The notes below the pieces were generated by a model that was not told where the DNA came from, ran no database searches, and saw only the letters and a list, made by a program, of their open reading frames with translations. A stretch of DNA of 64,000 bases from Erythrobacter aurantius (GTDB lineage Bacteria; Pseudomonadota; Alphaproteobacteria; Sphingomonadales; Sphingomonadaceae), in assembly GCF_023823125.1 (NCBI RefSeq), contig NZ_CP090949.1:3124001-3188000 (forward strand). The letters run 5' to 3'. Position numbers and translations under genes: made by a program. This document shows, piece by piece, positions 26,401-36,273 of this stretch (within the stretch, counting starts at the first letter, position 1; every line of letters begins with the position of its first letter).

Positions 26401-28607
26401 AGGACAGGATCAAGGGAAACCTTGATCAAATGCGCGAGCAAAACGAACCGGACAGCTTTCTCCCTGCAGTGTTCTGCTCCCCAACCATGGAACTGGGCGT
26501 GGACATCAGCGCCCTCAATGCGGTCTACCTTCGCAATGTACCGCCAACTCCGGCTAACTACGCACAGCGCTCAGGACGTGCAGGGCGTAGCGGTCAGGCT
26601 GCGCTGGTAGTCGTCTATTGTGCGGCTCAATCGCCGCACGATCAGTATTATTTTGCGGATCAACCCGCTTTGGTGGCAGGCGCGGTGCGCCCTCCAGCCT
26701 TGGATTTAGCCAACCAGGATCTGTTGAAGAGCCATTTACACGCTGAGTGGTTGGCTGCGGCTTCTGTGTCTCTCAATTCTGCCATCCCGGAAAATCTCGA
26801 CATGAGCGGCGAGAATATGCCGATCGCCCCTGAGATTGCCGAGGGCCTCAAGCAGTTGGCAAAGTCAGGCGCAGCAAAGCCAATCATGCGCAAATTGATT
26901 GAATCAATGCTACCGGCAGTAACATTGCGGGATGCCCCTTGGCTCTCCGATGTTGATGCGTTCGTTGAAGATGCTGACCGAGATGCCTTTTTCGCGTTCA
27001 ACCAAGCATTCGATCGTTGGCGTCACCTCCATAACAGTGCTCGGGAAGAACAGGAGTTAGCACACTCAATTCAGAGTAAGCCCGGGCTGCCGTTCGGTGA
27101 ACGAAAGGCCGCAGCCTCGCGTTATTGGAATGCCTCTCGCGAACTGGAGATATTAGAGCACGGTAAAGCTTCCAGTGGGTCGGATTTTTATATCTACAGA
27201 TATCTCGCTACTGAAGGTTTCCTGCCGGGCTACAACTTCCCGAGGCTCCCACTTTACGCGTTCATTCCGGCTTCGAAGAGCGCCATCTTGCAGAGGCCTC
27301 GTTTCCTAGCCATTGCTGAGTTCGGCCCCAACAGCATGATTTATCATGAAGGGCGAGCTTTCCGTGTGACCAAGGCCAAGCTGCCCGCACAGGGGCGGTT
27401 GGACAATGGGCAGCTATCAACCACGACGCTTATCCTTTGCCCTGAATGTGGGGCTGCTCACACCGATGAACTCCAAGAACGTTGCCACGCCTGTGCCGCG
27501 CCTTTGGGCGGTGCCGAGCGCCTCGACACAGTTTTCCGTATCGACAATGTCGAAACTGCGCCCTCAGAGCGGATCACTGCGAATGACGAGGATCGTCAGC
27601 GGCGCGGTTTTGAGATCCAGACCGTGTTCCAGTGGCCCGTCCACAACGGCTCGCCAGACATTCGATCGACGACCCTATGCGCCGACGACACGGAGCTGCT
27701 CAGGCTCGACTATGGTGCAGCCACCAAGCTCTCCCGGATCAACAAGGGGCTCAGGCGGCGAAAGTCGAAATCCATCTGCGGCTTCTTCATAGACCCTAAC
27801 TCAGGGCGATGGCTCAAAGATCCAGAAAACGGCGATGATGACGATGGCATGGGAGATCCTACCCAGGCAAAGCCGCAGCGAATCGTGCCGATGGTCGAAG
27901 ACCATAAAAATGCCCTCCTGCTGCAGCCCAAGGTCTCATTGAGCACCGAGGAGATGGCGACCTTCCAGCATGCGTTTATCCGCGGCATCCAGCTGGTCTT
28001 CGAACTCGAAGAGGGAGAAATCCTTGGCGAACCTCTGCCGACCCGGGACATTCGTCACACCATTCTGCTTTATGAAGCGACTGAAGGTGGCGCGGGCGTT
28101 CTCAACCGACTGGTTGCCGATCCAGCCAAGGTTGCCGAAGTGGCGCGCGAGAGCCTCAAGCTAATGCACTTCAAGGAGCCATTCGAGCCTGGTGACATGA
28201 TTGAGACTGAAGATGCCTGCGTCGCTGGCTGCTATCGCTGCATCTTGTCCTATTTTAATCAGCCCGATCATGAACTGATCGACCGCCGAAACGACAACGT
28301 GATCAGCCTGCTTTGCGAGCTTACAACCGCTAACGAAAGCGAGGCCGAAACCGCCAGTGCAGGCGACCCTTGGGGTGAGGCTGTTCGGCAGTGGGGGCTT
28401 CCTAACCCGTCAGGACTCAGCATGGCGGGGATACAACTGCCCCTGTTCTGGCCAGCCAAGGGGGTACTCGCTGTGCCCGGCGGGGCATCACCTGGACTCG
28501 TCAACGAGGCCGCTGCTCTCGGTATCCTCGACGTAATCGATCTGCCTGATCGTCCGGCTGAGCACGCGCCAGCCGAACTACTTATTGCACTTGGAGTTTC
28601 CCGATGA
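23451..28607 (+). CDS. Giant DEAD-box helicase with DUF1998 domain (DruE/DrmAB/MrfA-like)
   Basis: 1718 residues. Superfamily 2 motifs: Walker A TTGTGSGKS (about 108-116), DELH (232-235), GTSAT (about 266-270). A long insertion follows with Cys pairs (FFCRECGQ, FCPECGHQ), then helicase-C motifs MELGVDIS and QRSGRAGRSG (near 1020-1050). The C-terminal part has a four-Cys ribbon (CPECG, CHAC) and the DUF1998 signature EATEGGAGVLNRL with CVAGCYRCILSYFN. DUF1998 helicases are core parts of DISARM (split DrmA/DrmB) and Druantia (DruE, similar size). Coupled by ATGA to both neighbours. Likely translocates on or unwinds invading DNA. Confidence 0.9.
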   Translation: MNIFDLDKALVDRYASFARSFSSIRAPEIDHQIRDVYEQGKFWPAPLITINPRFLPGKSIEELAASGDVTPELASVFAVGAERTPIRLHRHQERAVAKARNRESFVVTTGTGSGKSLCFFVPIVDAIIRAKKSGEAPRTRAIIIYPMNALANSQLGEIRKFIAEADIPEHLRPTVARYTGQETPTERQQISHDKPDILLTNFMMLELLMTRQEKLDRAVIENAQGLDFLVLDELHTYRGRQGADVAMLVRRVKQRLTPSKDLICIGTSATMSSSPDELERAAAVAEVATKLFGQPISSGGIIDETLDRATSHEIKAETLGEPLRRAVLQPLAPKLSDTELRVHPLACWIETQIGLEDGEKLRRRRPMTLPDAAAKLAEQTGLAQADCTRAIAEMLAMMGKREDQRGGTSSRAFLAFKLHRFISGAGQAYATLEPAGKRRVSLEGQKYHPEDEKARLYPLFFCRECGQEHHSVSVTFADGAQRVIARPIDEPARDEAEPDGTETGYLVPAVNEDFRFSGEVSDYPDDWVEVAANGQERLKPSHRGKHEGRLMRVRPDGSFGDDGIPAWFFAGKYRFCPECGHQPASGAREINKLAGLSAEGRSSATTLIVSTILAWMERDGTLDPHTRKLLGFTDNRQDAALQAGHFNDFIFVTLLRGAILRAVRTAGPQGLKPDKFGEAVRQALGFDLEEKGRLGEWMLDPNAKGYQNRQEAQEILSDILAHRLWADLRRGWRYTNPNLEEVGLVAASFPGLDDLVQDEEEFLGNERLAKASPEQRRKLYEILFDNMRQGLAVATDALDRGKVRQAAEVSRNRLRLPWAIDREEENTLRECGFLMINPPRNNKVRATEAVLILRAGRQSKLGKALRQAALWDNQQVPSKEYDELIETLLKAAEAHQFVRRVDVGYDAPAWRMAPTAIRLLPAKERRDGKRQNLFFRELYEQVADMLAHEGNLPYSFEAREHTAQVDQDVRAWREDRFRFEQADQDRIKGNLDQMREQNEPDSFLPAVFCSPTMELGVDISALNAVYLRNVPPTPANYAQRSGRAGRSGQAALVVVYCAAQSPHDQYYFADQPALVAGAVRPPALDLANQDLLKSHLHAEWLAAASVSLNSAIPENLDMSGENMPIAPEIAEGLKQLAKSGAAKPIMRKLIESMLPAVTLRDAPWLSDVDAFVEDADRDAFFAFNQAFDRWRHLHNSAREEQELAHSIQSKPGLPFGERKAAASRYWNASRELEILEHGKASSGSDFYIYRYLATEGFLPGYNFPRLPLYAFIPASKSAILQRPRFLAIAEFGPNSMIYHEGRAFRVTKAKLPAQGRLDNGQLSTTTLILCPECGAAHTDELQERCHACAAPLGGAERLDTVFRIDNVETAPSERITANDEDRQRRGFEIQTVFQWPVHNGSPDIRSTTLCADDTELLRLDYGAATKLSRINKGLRRRKSKSICGFFIDPNSGRWLKDPENGDDDDGMGDPTQAKPQRIVPMVEDHKNALLLQPKVSLSTEEMATFQHAFIRGIQLVFELEEGEILGEPLPTRDIRHTILLYEATEGGAGVLNRLVADPAKVAEVARESLKLMHFKEPFEPGDMIETEDACVAGCYRCILSYFNQPDHELIDRRNDNVISLLCELTTANESEAETASAGDPWGEAVRQWGLPNPSGLSMAGIQLPLFWPAKGVLAVPGGASPGLVNEAAALGILDVIDLPDRPAEHAPAELLIALGVSR

Positions 28608-31393
28608 ACGCGGTCGTATTTTCTCCTGGTGACATGGTCCGTGCTCGCGGGCGTGAATGGATTGTTCTGCCATCGCCCTCCGAGGAACTGCTCAATATCC
28701 GGCCACTGTCGGGAACCGACGATGATGCGCAGCTGATTGCGCCCGCCCTTGAGGCAACACCTGTCAGCGCTGCCAGCTTCGCGGCCCCCACTGCCGACCG
28801 TCTCGACACGCAGGACGGGGGCCGTTTGTTGGCCGATGCCCTTCGCCTCTCGCTTCGTCGCGGCGCTGGACCATTCCGAAGCGCTGCTCACTTGGGCGTC
28901 GAACCCCGTGCCTATCAGCTTGTCCCACTGATGATGGCGCTTAAGCAATCCGTTGCACGGCTGTTGATTGCTGACGATGTTGGTATCGGCAAGACCATCG
29001 AAGCAGGCATGATCCTTCGCGAGTGGCTGGATCGCGGCCTTACAGACAGGTTCACCGTCCTGTGCCCGCCGCATCTCGTTGATCAATGGGTCAGCGAACT
29101 TGCCGAGAAGTTTGATATTGATGCCGTAGCCGTCACGGCAGCACGGGCTCGCGGGCTCGAGCGGGGCTTGCCTACCTCGCAAAGTCTGTTCGAGGCTTAC
29201 CCGTACACCGTCGTCAGCCTCGACTATATCAAGGCAGACAGTAGGCGTGATGAGTTTGCACGGGCGTGCCCGCAATTCGTCATTGTCGATGAAGCGCATG
29301 CGTGTGTCGGTAATGAGAGGGGGAAGCACCAGCGCTTCGATCTTCTGCAAACACTGTCTGCAGACGCCGACCGACACATGCTCCTTCTGACTGCGACGCC
29401 GCACAGCGGCGACATTGTGGCTTATGACCGCCTGCTGGGTCTGGTCCATCCAGATCTGGCCGGCGGCCCGGAATCAGGGGATGCCAATGCCCGTGAGCGC
29501 TATGCCCGCCGGTTGGCTCAGCACTTCATCCAGCGCCGTCGCCCTGACATCCAGGATGGCTGGGACGAGAAACGTGCCTTTGCCCGGCATGAGACCAAGG
29601 AATCGCCATTCACGCTCGCAGGTGATTTTGCCACCTTCCAGGAGGCAGTCCTCGATTACTGCCTGAACGTTACTGAGCGTGCAGGATCAGATCAGAGGCA
29701 TCGCCGTCTCGCCTTCTGGGGGACGCTTGCACTCATGCGCTGTGTGGGCTCGTCCCCTGCCGCAGCGGTCAGTGCTCTTCGAAACCGCCTTGGTGGCATG
29801 GCAGAGGAAGAAGCGATCGAACCGGTCGTGTTCGATGCCGAAGATGGCGTTCTCAATGAGAGCGACGTGGAGCCCGCCACTGCCATTGAAGACCAGGAGG
29901 AGGCAGCAGCACTTAGCAGCCTCATCGAACTGGCCCAATCCCTCGACGCCCGGCGGGATGAGGACCCCAAGGTCAAGAAGCTCGTTGCGGAGTTGCGTCC
30001 CATTCTGAAGGAGGGCGCCAAGCCTGTCATCTTCTGCCGTTTCATAGCTACGGCTGAGGCACTGGGAGAAACCCTGCGAGCCATCTTCCCGAAGGCAGCC
30101 ATAGCCGTGGTCACGGGTACTCTTCCGCCTGATGAACGACGCAGCCGGGTCGATGCGCTTGAGCCCTTCGAAAACCGGATCCTCGTTGCGACCGACTGCT
30201 TGTCGGAAGGTATCAACCTCCAGAGCCTGTTCGACACGGTCGTCCACTACGACCTGAGCTGGAACCCGACCCGGCATCAACAGCGCGAGGGCCGCGTCGA
30301 CCGTTTCGGACAACAGGCGCCCGTTGTCCGCTCGCTCATGATGTATGGCGAAAACAGCCCAATCGACGGGGCTGTGCTCAACGTGATCCTGCGAAAGGCC
30401 GAAGAAATCCAGAAGGCGACGGGCGTCAGCGTTCCGATGCCGGAAGACCAGGAAAGCGTGACCTCAGCTCTGATGCAGGCGGTCTTGCTGCACCGTGGCG
30501 GCAGCGCAAAAAGCCAGATGACGTTTGACTTCGGCCCTGGTGCCGACCTGTTCGAGCGGCAATGGCGCGATACGGCTGAGGGGGCAAAGGCAAGCCGCGC
30601 CCGCTATGCCCAGGGATCATTGAAGCCTGACGAAGTTCTCCCCGAGTGGCGCAAGATGCGGGCGCTTAATGGTGGCCCCAAGGAAGTAGCCCGCTTCACG
30701 GAGCGGGCCCTAAAGCGCCTCCAAGCCCCATTGGAACCTCTGCTCGGCCATTCGCTGCTTCACCTCGACTTCCTGCCCGAGATGATGCGTGAGCGGTTGG
30801 GGCAGCGAGGTTTGCATGGCACGAAGCGGGTCAGCTTTGAAGACGACCCGTCTCCCGGTGTAACCCATGTTGGCCGCGTCCACCCGGTAGTAGCCGTCTT
30901 GGCCGAGACTTTGGCTGAGGGCGCACTAGACCCAGAAGCTGCAGAAGGGCGCGCCCTCGGTCGCGCTGGCGTCTGGCGGACCCGTGCGGTGAGCCAGATG
31001 ACAACGCTGCTGCTGCTGCGCCTGCGCTACAAGCTGGTGACCAGCGGCCGTATGAACCGTCTCCTGCTAGCGGAAGAAGCCACCGGGCTGGCCTTCTCAG
31101 GGCTTGGCCAGGACGTATCGCTGAGCGCTGAAGACGCGCTGGCCCTGCTTGAAGCCGAAGCTTCAAGCAATATCGATGAAAGTGCACGCATCCGGCAGAT
31201 CGACGCTGCCCGCGACCGCTTGGCTTCCTACACGCCCGCTCTTGAGGCGTTCGCTCATCAGCGCGGTGAAGCACTTTCGTTCGATCACCTCCGCCTGACC
31301 GAGGCCGCTGGCGGCGGTGCCACCGTCAAGGTCAGTCCCGTTCTGCCAGCCGATATCATCGGCCTTTATGTCCTGCTGCCGGAGGTGAACTGA
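28604..31393 (+). CDS. SNF2-family helicase (DrmD/HepA-like)
   Basis: 929 residues. SNF2 motifs: DDVGIGKTIEAG (about 124-135), DEAH (229-232), TATPH, and in the C-terminal lobe CLSEGINLQ and QREGRVDRFGQ. An N-terminal SH3-like segment (FSPGDMVRARGREWIV) precedes the core, and the C-terminal third is helical. DrmD of class 1 DISARM is an SNF2 helicase of this kind found beside a methyltransferase, as here. It overlaps the upstream helicase by ATGA and the downstream methyltransferase by TGATG. Confidence 0.9.
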   Translation: MNAVVFSPGDMVRARGREWIVLPSPSEELLNIRPLSGTDDDAQLIAPALEATPVSAASFAAPTADRLDTQDGGRLLADALRLSLRRGAGPFRSAAHLGVEPRAYQLVPLMMALKQSVARLLIADDVGIGKTIEAGMILREWLDRGLTDRFTVLCPPHLVDQWVSELAEKFDIDAVAVTAARARGLERGLPTSQSLFEAYPYTVVSLDYIKADSRRDEFARACPQFVIVDEAHACVGNERGKHQRFDLLQTLSADADRHMLLLTATPHSGDIVAYDRLLGLVHPDLAGGPESGDANARERYARRLAQHFIQRRRPDIQDGWDEKRAFARHETKESPFTLAGDFATFQEAVLDYCLNVTERAGSDQRHRRLAFWGTLALMRCVGSSPAAAVSALRNRLGGMAEEEAIEPVVFDAEDGVLNESDVEPATAIEDQEEAAALSSLIELAQSLDARRDEDPKVKKLVAELRPILKEGAKPVIFCRFIATAEALGETLRAIFPKAAIAVVTGTLPPDERRSRVDALEPFENRILVATDCLSEGINLQSLFDTVVHYDLSWNPTRHQQREGRVDRFGQQAPVVRSLMMYGENSPIDGAVLNVILRKAEEIQKATGVSVPMPEDQESVTSALMQAVLLHRGGSAKSQMTFDFGPGADLFERQWRDTAEGAKASRARYAQGSLKPDEVLPEWRKMRALNGGPKEVARFTERALKRLQAPLEPLLGHSLLHLDFLPEMMRERLGQRGLHGTKRVSFEDDPSPGVTHVGRVHPVVAVLAETLAEGALDPEAAEGRALGRAGVWRTRAVSQMTTLLLLRLRYKLVTSGRMNRLLLAEEATGLAFSGLGQDVSLSAEDALALLEAEASSNIDESARIRQIDAARDRLASYTPALEAFAHQRGEALSFDHLRLTEAAGGGATVKVSPVLPADIIGLYVLLPEVN

Positions 31394-34300
31394 TGTCCCG
31401 TGCCATAAAGCGCGCTGCCGACATCGGCTTTGCCGCGATCACAATTGAAGGTGGGCTGATCGCCCCCGCCCAAGTGCAGGCGATTGCCTCCGCTGCGCCC
31501 GATCAAAAGATGGCGGCCGACTATGGTTGTCCGAAGGGCACCGGCCTGCGCGATGAGATTACGCGCTATTTCCGCATCGGTCAGGCCCATTGGCAGGCCT
31601 ATACCCGGCTAGATCAGCCCACCATGCAGCAGACCGCTGATTTTGCGCGGAGCCTGCTGGAACAAGCGTTCGGCTTCGAGCTCACTGGGCCGCATCATCA
31701 TACCCGCGAAGATCGGCGCTACACCATCGCATGGGAAGCTAAGGGTGGGCGCGTCCCGGTAGTCGTCGCACCGCCAGCACCAGCAGAAAAGGGCAAGGCA
31801 GGCGATGGGTTCGCCCGGGCATTGCCGGAGTTCGGAGATGGAGCAAGCGGTCGCATTGCACGCCGTTCGCCTACCGTGCTGTTGCAAGAATGGCTCAATG
31901 CCAACCCGGACTTCTATTGGGGCCTCGTCTTTGCAGGCGACCGGGTACGGCTGATGCGCGACAATGCCAGCCTGACCCGTCCGGCCTGGATCGAGGCAGA
32001 CCTTGGCGCGATCTTCCGCGATGAGATGTTCGCTGATTTTGCGGCCCTGTGGCTGCTGATCCACGCCAGCCGTTTCGGTGCGGAAGGCGCAGGCGCCAGC
32101 GATTGCGCGCTGGAGCGCTGGCGCGAGGCTGGGATGCGGGCCGGCACCTCTGCTCGAGAGCGGCTGCGGGTCAACGTCGAGGATGCGCTGATGGCACTGG
32201 GCCAGGGCATCCTTGATGCTAACCCCACCATCCGGGAACGGCTCGATACCAATGATCTGACCATGCCGCATCTGTTCGAACAGATGCTGCGCGTGGTTTA
32301 CCGGCTGATCTTCCTGGGCGTGGCCGAGGATCGCGATCTGCTGCATCCACCCGCGACGCCCAAGGCCGTGCGCGATCTTTACAGCAACAACTATGGTTTT
32401 GCCTGGCTGCGAGACCGGTCGACGCGCCGCAACGCGCACGATCATCACCATGATGCCTGGGAAGGCGTGAAGGTGGTGTTCCGCGCGCTGGAGCGTGGGG
32501 AAAAGCTGCTGGGCTTGCCCGCGCTTGGCGGCCTGTTCGACCGGGCCCTCACGCCTGATCTAGATGCCGCGCAAATCCCCAATCGGGGAATGCTTGCAGC
32601 CGCGTTCAAGCTGGGCTGGCTGATCGAGGATGGCCGCCGGGTTCGGATCAACTGGCGCGATATGGCGACCGAGGAACTGGGCAGCGTTTATGAAGGCCTG
32701 CTCGAACTCGTGCCCGTGCGCGAGGATGGCGGGCGCACCTTCGGCTTCGCAGGCGGTGCGGAAGCACGCGGCAATGCGCGTAAGGTATCAGGCAGCTATT
32801 ACACGCCGGACAGTCTGGTGCAGTGCCTGCTCGACAGCGCTCTCGATCCGGTGCTGGACCGGGCCGAAGCAGAGGGCGGCGCGGATGCCATCCTTGAACT
32901 GAACGTGATCGACCCTGCCTGCGGATCGGGCCACTTCCTGCTGGGCGCGGCGCGGCGCATGGCGACGCGGGTGGCGCAGATCCGCAACCCCGATGCGCCC
33001 GATTATAACGCAGCGATGCGCGATGTTGTGCGCGGCTGCATCCACGGGGTGGATCGCAACCCGATGGCGATCGAACTGGCCAAGGTGGCGCTGTGGATTG
33101 AATCGGTGGAACCGGGCAAGCCGCTCGGATTCCTCGATGCCAACATCCAGTGCGGAGACAGCCTGCTGGGCGTGTTCGATCTGCAGGCGCTGGAAGAAGG
33201 CATTCCGGATGATGCCTACAAGCCGCTGACCGGCGACGACAAGGACACCGCCAAGTACTACGCCAAGCGCAACAAGGACGAGAAGAAGGGCCAGGCCGCT
33301 TTCGATTTCAGCGCGGGCGGCGGCACCGGGCTGCCCCCGGCCAAACTCGCTGCGACGATGGACGATCTGCGCCATCTGCCGGAAGATACGGTTGCCCAGG
33401 TTGCGGAAAAGCGCCGTCGCTTCGCCGCGTGGGAGGCTGACCCAAAACGCTACGCCACCAAGGTGGCCTGCGATCTCTATATCGCCGCCTTCCTTCTGCC
33501 CAAGACGGGCGGCGCACCGGCCAACGCGAACAGCGTGACGGTGCCGACTACCTCGCACCTGCGTCAAAGGCTCGGCGGCGGGCAGATTTACGGCCCGTTG
33601 GAAGCCGCCGCAGTCGATGCGGCGGGTGATGCCCGTGCCTTTCACTGGCCACTGGCCTTCCCCGAGGTGATGATCGGCAAGGGCGGGTTCGATGTAGTGC
33701 TCGGCAATCCGCCTTGGGAGCGGATCAAGCTGCAGGAGCAGGAGTTCTTCGCCAGCCGCGATGCCGATATTGCCAATGCACCCAATGCTGCGGCACGCAC
33801 GAAATTGATCAAGGCGCTGCCCACCGCCGTGCTGGCGGATGGATCACCGGACATGCCGCGCCGCCAGCTTCATGCCGCTTTCGAAGCGGCCAAGCGCACG
33901 GCGGAGGCGTCATCAGTTTTCTTCAGCTCTCCCAAGGATGAAGACCCGACCAAGATTGCGCTGGCTAAGGTATCCAAGGCGCGGCGCTATCCGTGGACCG
34001 GGCGCGGAGATGTGAACACCTACGCCCTGTTCGCCGAGCATTTCCTGAATCTCGCAAATGCCAGCGGTGGTGCAGGCATTATTGTGCCCACTGGTATCGC
34101 CACCGATGCCACCACCGCGCCATTCTTTGGACATCTGGTATCGAGCCAGCGGCTGGCTGGGCTGGTTGATTTTGAGAATAGCCAGCCGCTGTTCCCCGGT
34201 GTCCATCGCAGCTTCAAATTCGCCCTGCTAACACTGGGCAGCGGCGTGGCCGAAGCGGAATTCGCATTTTTCCTGACAGACCCCACCCAGTTGGAGGACA

Positions 34301-35405
34301 GCCGCCGCTGCTTCACCCTGTCGCCCGCACAGATCGCGGCCATCAACCCCAACACCAAGACCGCGCCTGTCTTTCGCTCTCGCCGCGATGCAGAACTGAC
34401 CGCCGCCATCTATAATCGCGTGCCAGTGCTGATCGAGGAAGCAAAGGGGGCATCGGGCAACCCGTGGGTTTGTCGTTCATGGCCATGTTCCACATGTCGA
34501 ACGACAGCGGCCTGTTCCGCACCGCCGAACAGTTGCGGGATGACGGCTGGCAGCGCGACGGCACGAATTGGGCGCAGGCCGACGGACAGCGCTACGTTCC
34601 GCTCTATGAAGCTAAGATGATCCACCAGTTCGATCACCGCTGGGCCAATGGCGCCGACAGCGAAGACGGTGGGGAGACGCTTTCGCGAGATGGCACGTCC
34701 GAACCTAATCCGAGATACTGGATTAATGCCAAAGAGCAGCGAAACGCCGCTCAAGATGCTCGCCGGGGGGGTGGCTGGCTTTTAGCCAGTCGAATGATCG
34801 CCCGTCTGACCGACGAGCGTACCTTCATTGCTTCGATGATACCGGACTCCGGGGTTGGTAATTCGGCTGCTGTTTGGAAGCAACCTGTCGCACGACACCA
34901 GGATGCGGTACCGTTATTGGCGAACATAAATGCTCTAGTTACAGATTGGATCGTGCGCCAAAAGGTCGGCGGCGCCAACATGAACTTCTTTTATGTTCAA
35001 CAATTTCCTATTCTTCCTCCCAGCGCATATTCCGACGCTGATCTCGCATACATCGCCCCGCGCGTGCTGGAACTGGTCTTCACCAGCCACTCTATGGCCC
35101 CATTCGCCCGCGATATGGGCTATGAAGGACCACCGTTCGCCTGGAACGAAGACCGCCGCGCGCAACTGCGGGCGGAGCTCGACGCCTGGTATGCGCTCGC
35201 CTACGGCCTGACCCGCGACGAGCTGCGCTATGTGCTCGATCCCAAGGACGTAATGGGCGAAGACTACCCATCCGAAACCTTCCGCGTCCTTCAGAAGAAC
35301 GAGATCGCCAAATACGGCGAATACCGCACCCAGCGCCTCGTCCTCGCCGCCTATGACGCACTGGTGGCCGGCGGCATGCGCCCGCGGATCGAGGGCTACA
35401 AGTAA
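31393..35405 (+). CDS. N6-adenine DNA methyltransferase (DrmMI/PglX-like), frameshifted
   Basis: Large class I methyltransferase, about 1337 residues if the frame is restored. SAM motif [12 protein letters not shown] (about 506-515), catalytic motif [12 protein letters not shown] (about 769-777), helical N-terminal domain, C-terminal target-recognition region. Frame 1 runs to 34620 but loses sense after GNPW at 34467; the expected continuation ([17 protein letters not shown] to IEGYK) resumes in the next frame from about 34467 to 35405. One missing G in the GGG at 34466-34468 explains it. A true break would remove the target-recognition part and probably the self-protection activity; a sequencing error is equally possible. 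The next gene overlaps its stop by TAATG. Confidence 0.85.
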
Positions 35406-36205
35406 TGGGCGATGAGGAGGATATCCCGGGCGAAGAGCTGGCCTCGGTAATCCGGGGGGCAAATGGTGCGCCTGTTGCCGAGGCCCTCATCGGTTGCAGC
35501 TTCTACCGCGATGATCCTGATGACCTTGCGACGATTACCCAATGCGATCGCGGCTCGGGCCGTCTGTCCTTGCAGTCTCCCGCGGGTGCGACACGCGTTG
35601 CCGGCCTTGCCTCTGGCTACGTGCTTCTCACCCCTACCTTGCGCTCCGCACTGGAAGCCGCGATCACGCCCGCCCAACGTGCGGAAAAGAAAGCGCGCGC
35701 GTTTATTGCCGCATATGGTTTTACCGGCGCGATCGAACAGCAGGATATTAACCCGCTCCTCAGTGCAATCCGCAGCGCCCAGGAAGGCGTGATTCCTCCG
35801 ATCGACGAGCGAAGGCACGCTCTTCGTCTGGCCGAAAAGTATGGCGCTGAACGGGTGGTTGCGAAACTGGCCTCAGCCTGCGTTGATGCCGATCCTGCCA
35901 AGGTACTGCCTGACGTTCTGATCACCCTCTTGCCGGCGCTGCGCCATTCTGGCCGCAGTTCGGAAGCCTTGGCACGCAGCGAAATTCTAAGATCGTCGGG
36001 ATTGGGTCTCTCCCCCAGCGAAGAGCGCGTGCTTTTCACCGAACGAGCAGCCCTGCTGGCTGACCGTTACGAGCAAACGAGAACACCGGAATTCCTGGCG
36101 GAAGCCCGCAAGGCAGCCAATCGCAGCTGGGCCAATGGCCAATCTGAACACTGCAGCCATGTATATGAGCGGCTTAAGAAATTAGAACGGGAAGCTCAGG
36201 CATGA
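35405..36205 (+). CDS. Unknown helical protein in defence operon
   Basis: 266 residues with no family recognised. N-terminal half is mixed and acidic at the start; residues about 135-266 are helix-rich with TPR-like spacing (PDVLITLLPALRHSGRSSEAL, ERAALLADRYEQT, FLAEARKAANRSWANG). It has no phospholipase-D HKD motif, so it is not DrmC although it sits where DISARM operons often carry drmC. The start overlaps the methyltransferase stop by TAATG and its stop overlaps a 23-codon ORF by ATGA, so it is a full member of the operon. Possibly an adaptor between helicase complex and nuclease; inferred from context only. Confidence 0.7.
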   Translation: MGDEEDIPGEELASVIRGANGAPVAEALIGCSFYRDDPDDLATITQCDRGSGRLSLQSPAGATRVAGLASGYVLLTPTLRSALEAAITPAQRAEKKARAFIAAYGFTGAIEQQDINPLLSAIRSAQEGVIPPIDERRHALRLAEKYGAERVVAKLASACVDADPAKVLPDVLITLLPALRHSGRSSEALARSEILRSSGLGLSPSEERVLFTERAALLADRYEQTRTPEFLAEARKAANRSWANGQSEHCSHVYERLKKLEREAQA

Positions 36206-36273
36206 GTTCTCCCGGGCTACCTTCGGCAGCGCCCGCACACAAAATGCACACCCAATCCAAAGGCCACCGTTGA
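36202..36273 (+). CDS. 23-residue micro-ORF stitched between operon genes (tentative)
   Basis: ATG overlaps the previous stop (ATGA) and the TGA overlaps the ATG of the DUF262 gene (TGATG), so it fills the only gap in an otherwise fully overlapping operon. The peptide starts MSSPGLPSAAPAHK and ends KGHR. It may only serve to carry ribosomes to the next gene; no homology recognised. Confidence 0.4.
   Translation: MSSPGLPSAAPAHKMHTQSKGHR

Noticed and set aside
34466..34468. Phase-variable tract in the methyltransferase
   Set aside because: A run of three G is too short for slipped-strand phase variation; a simple indel or sequencing error is more likely.
35405..36205. DrmC-like phospholipase D
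   Set aside because: No HxK(x4)D motif in the translated sequence.
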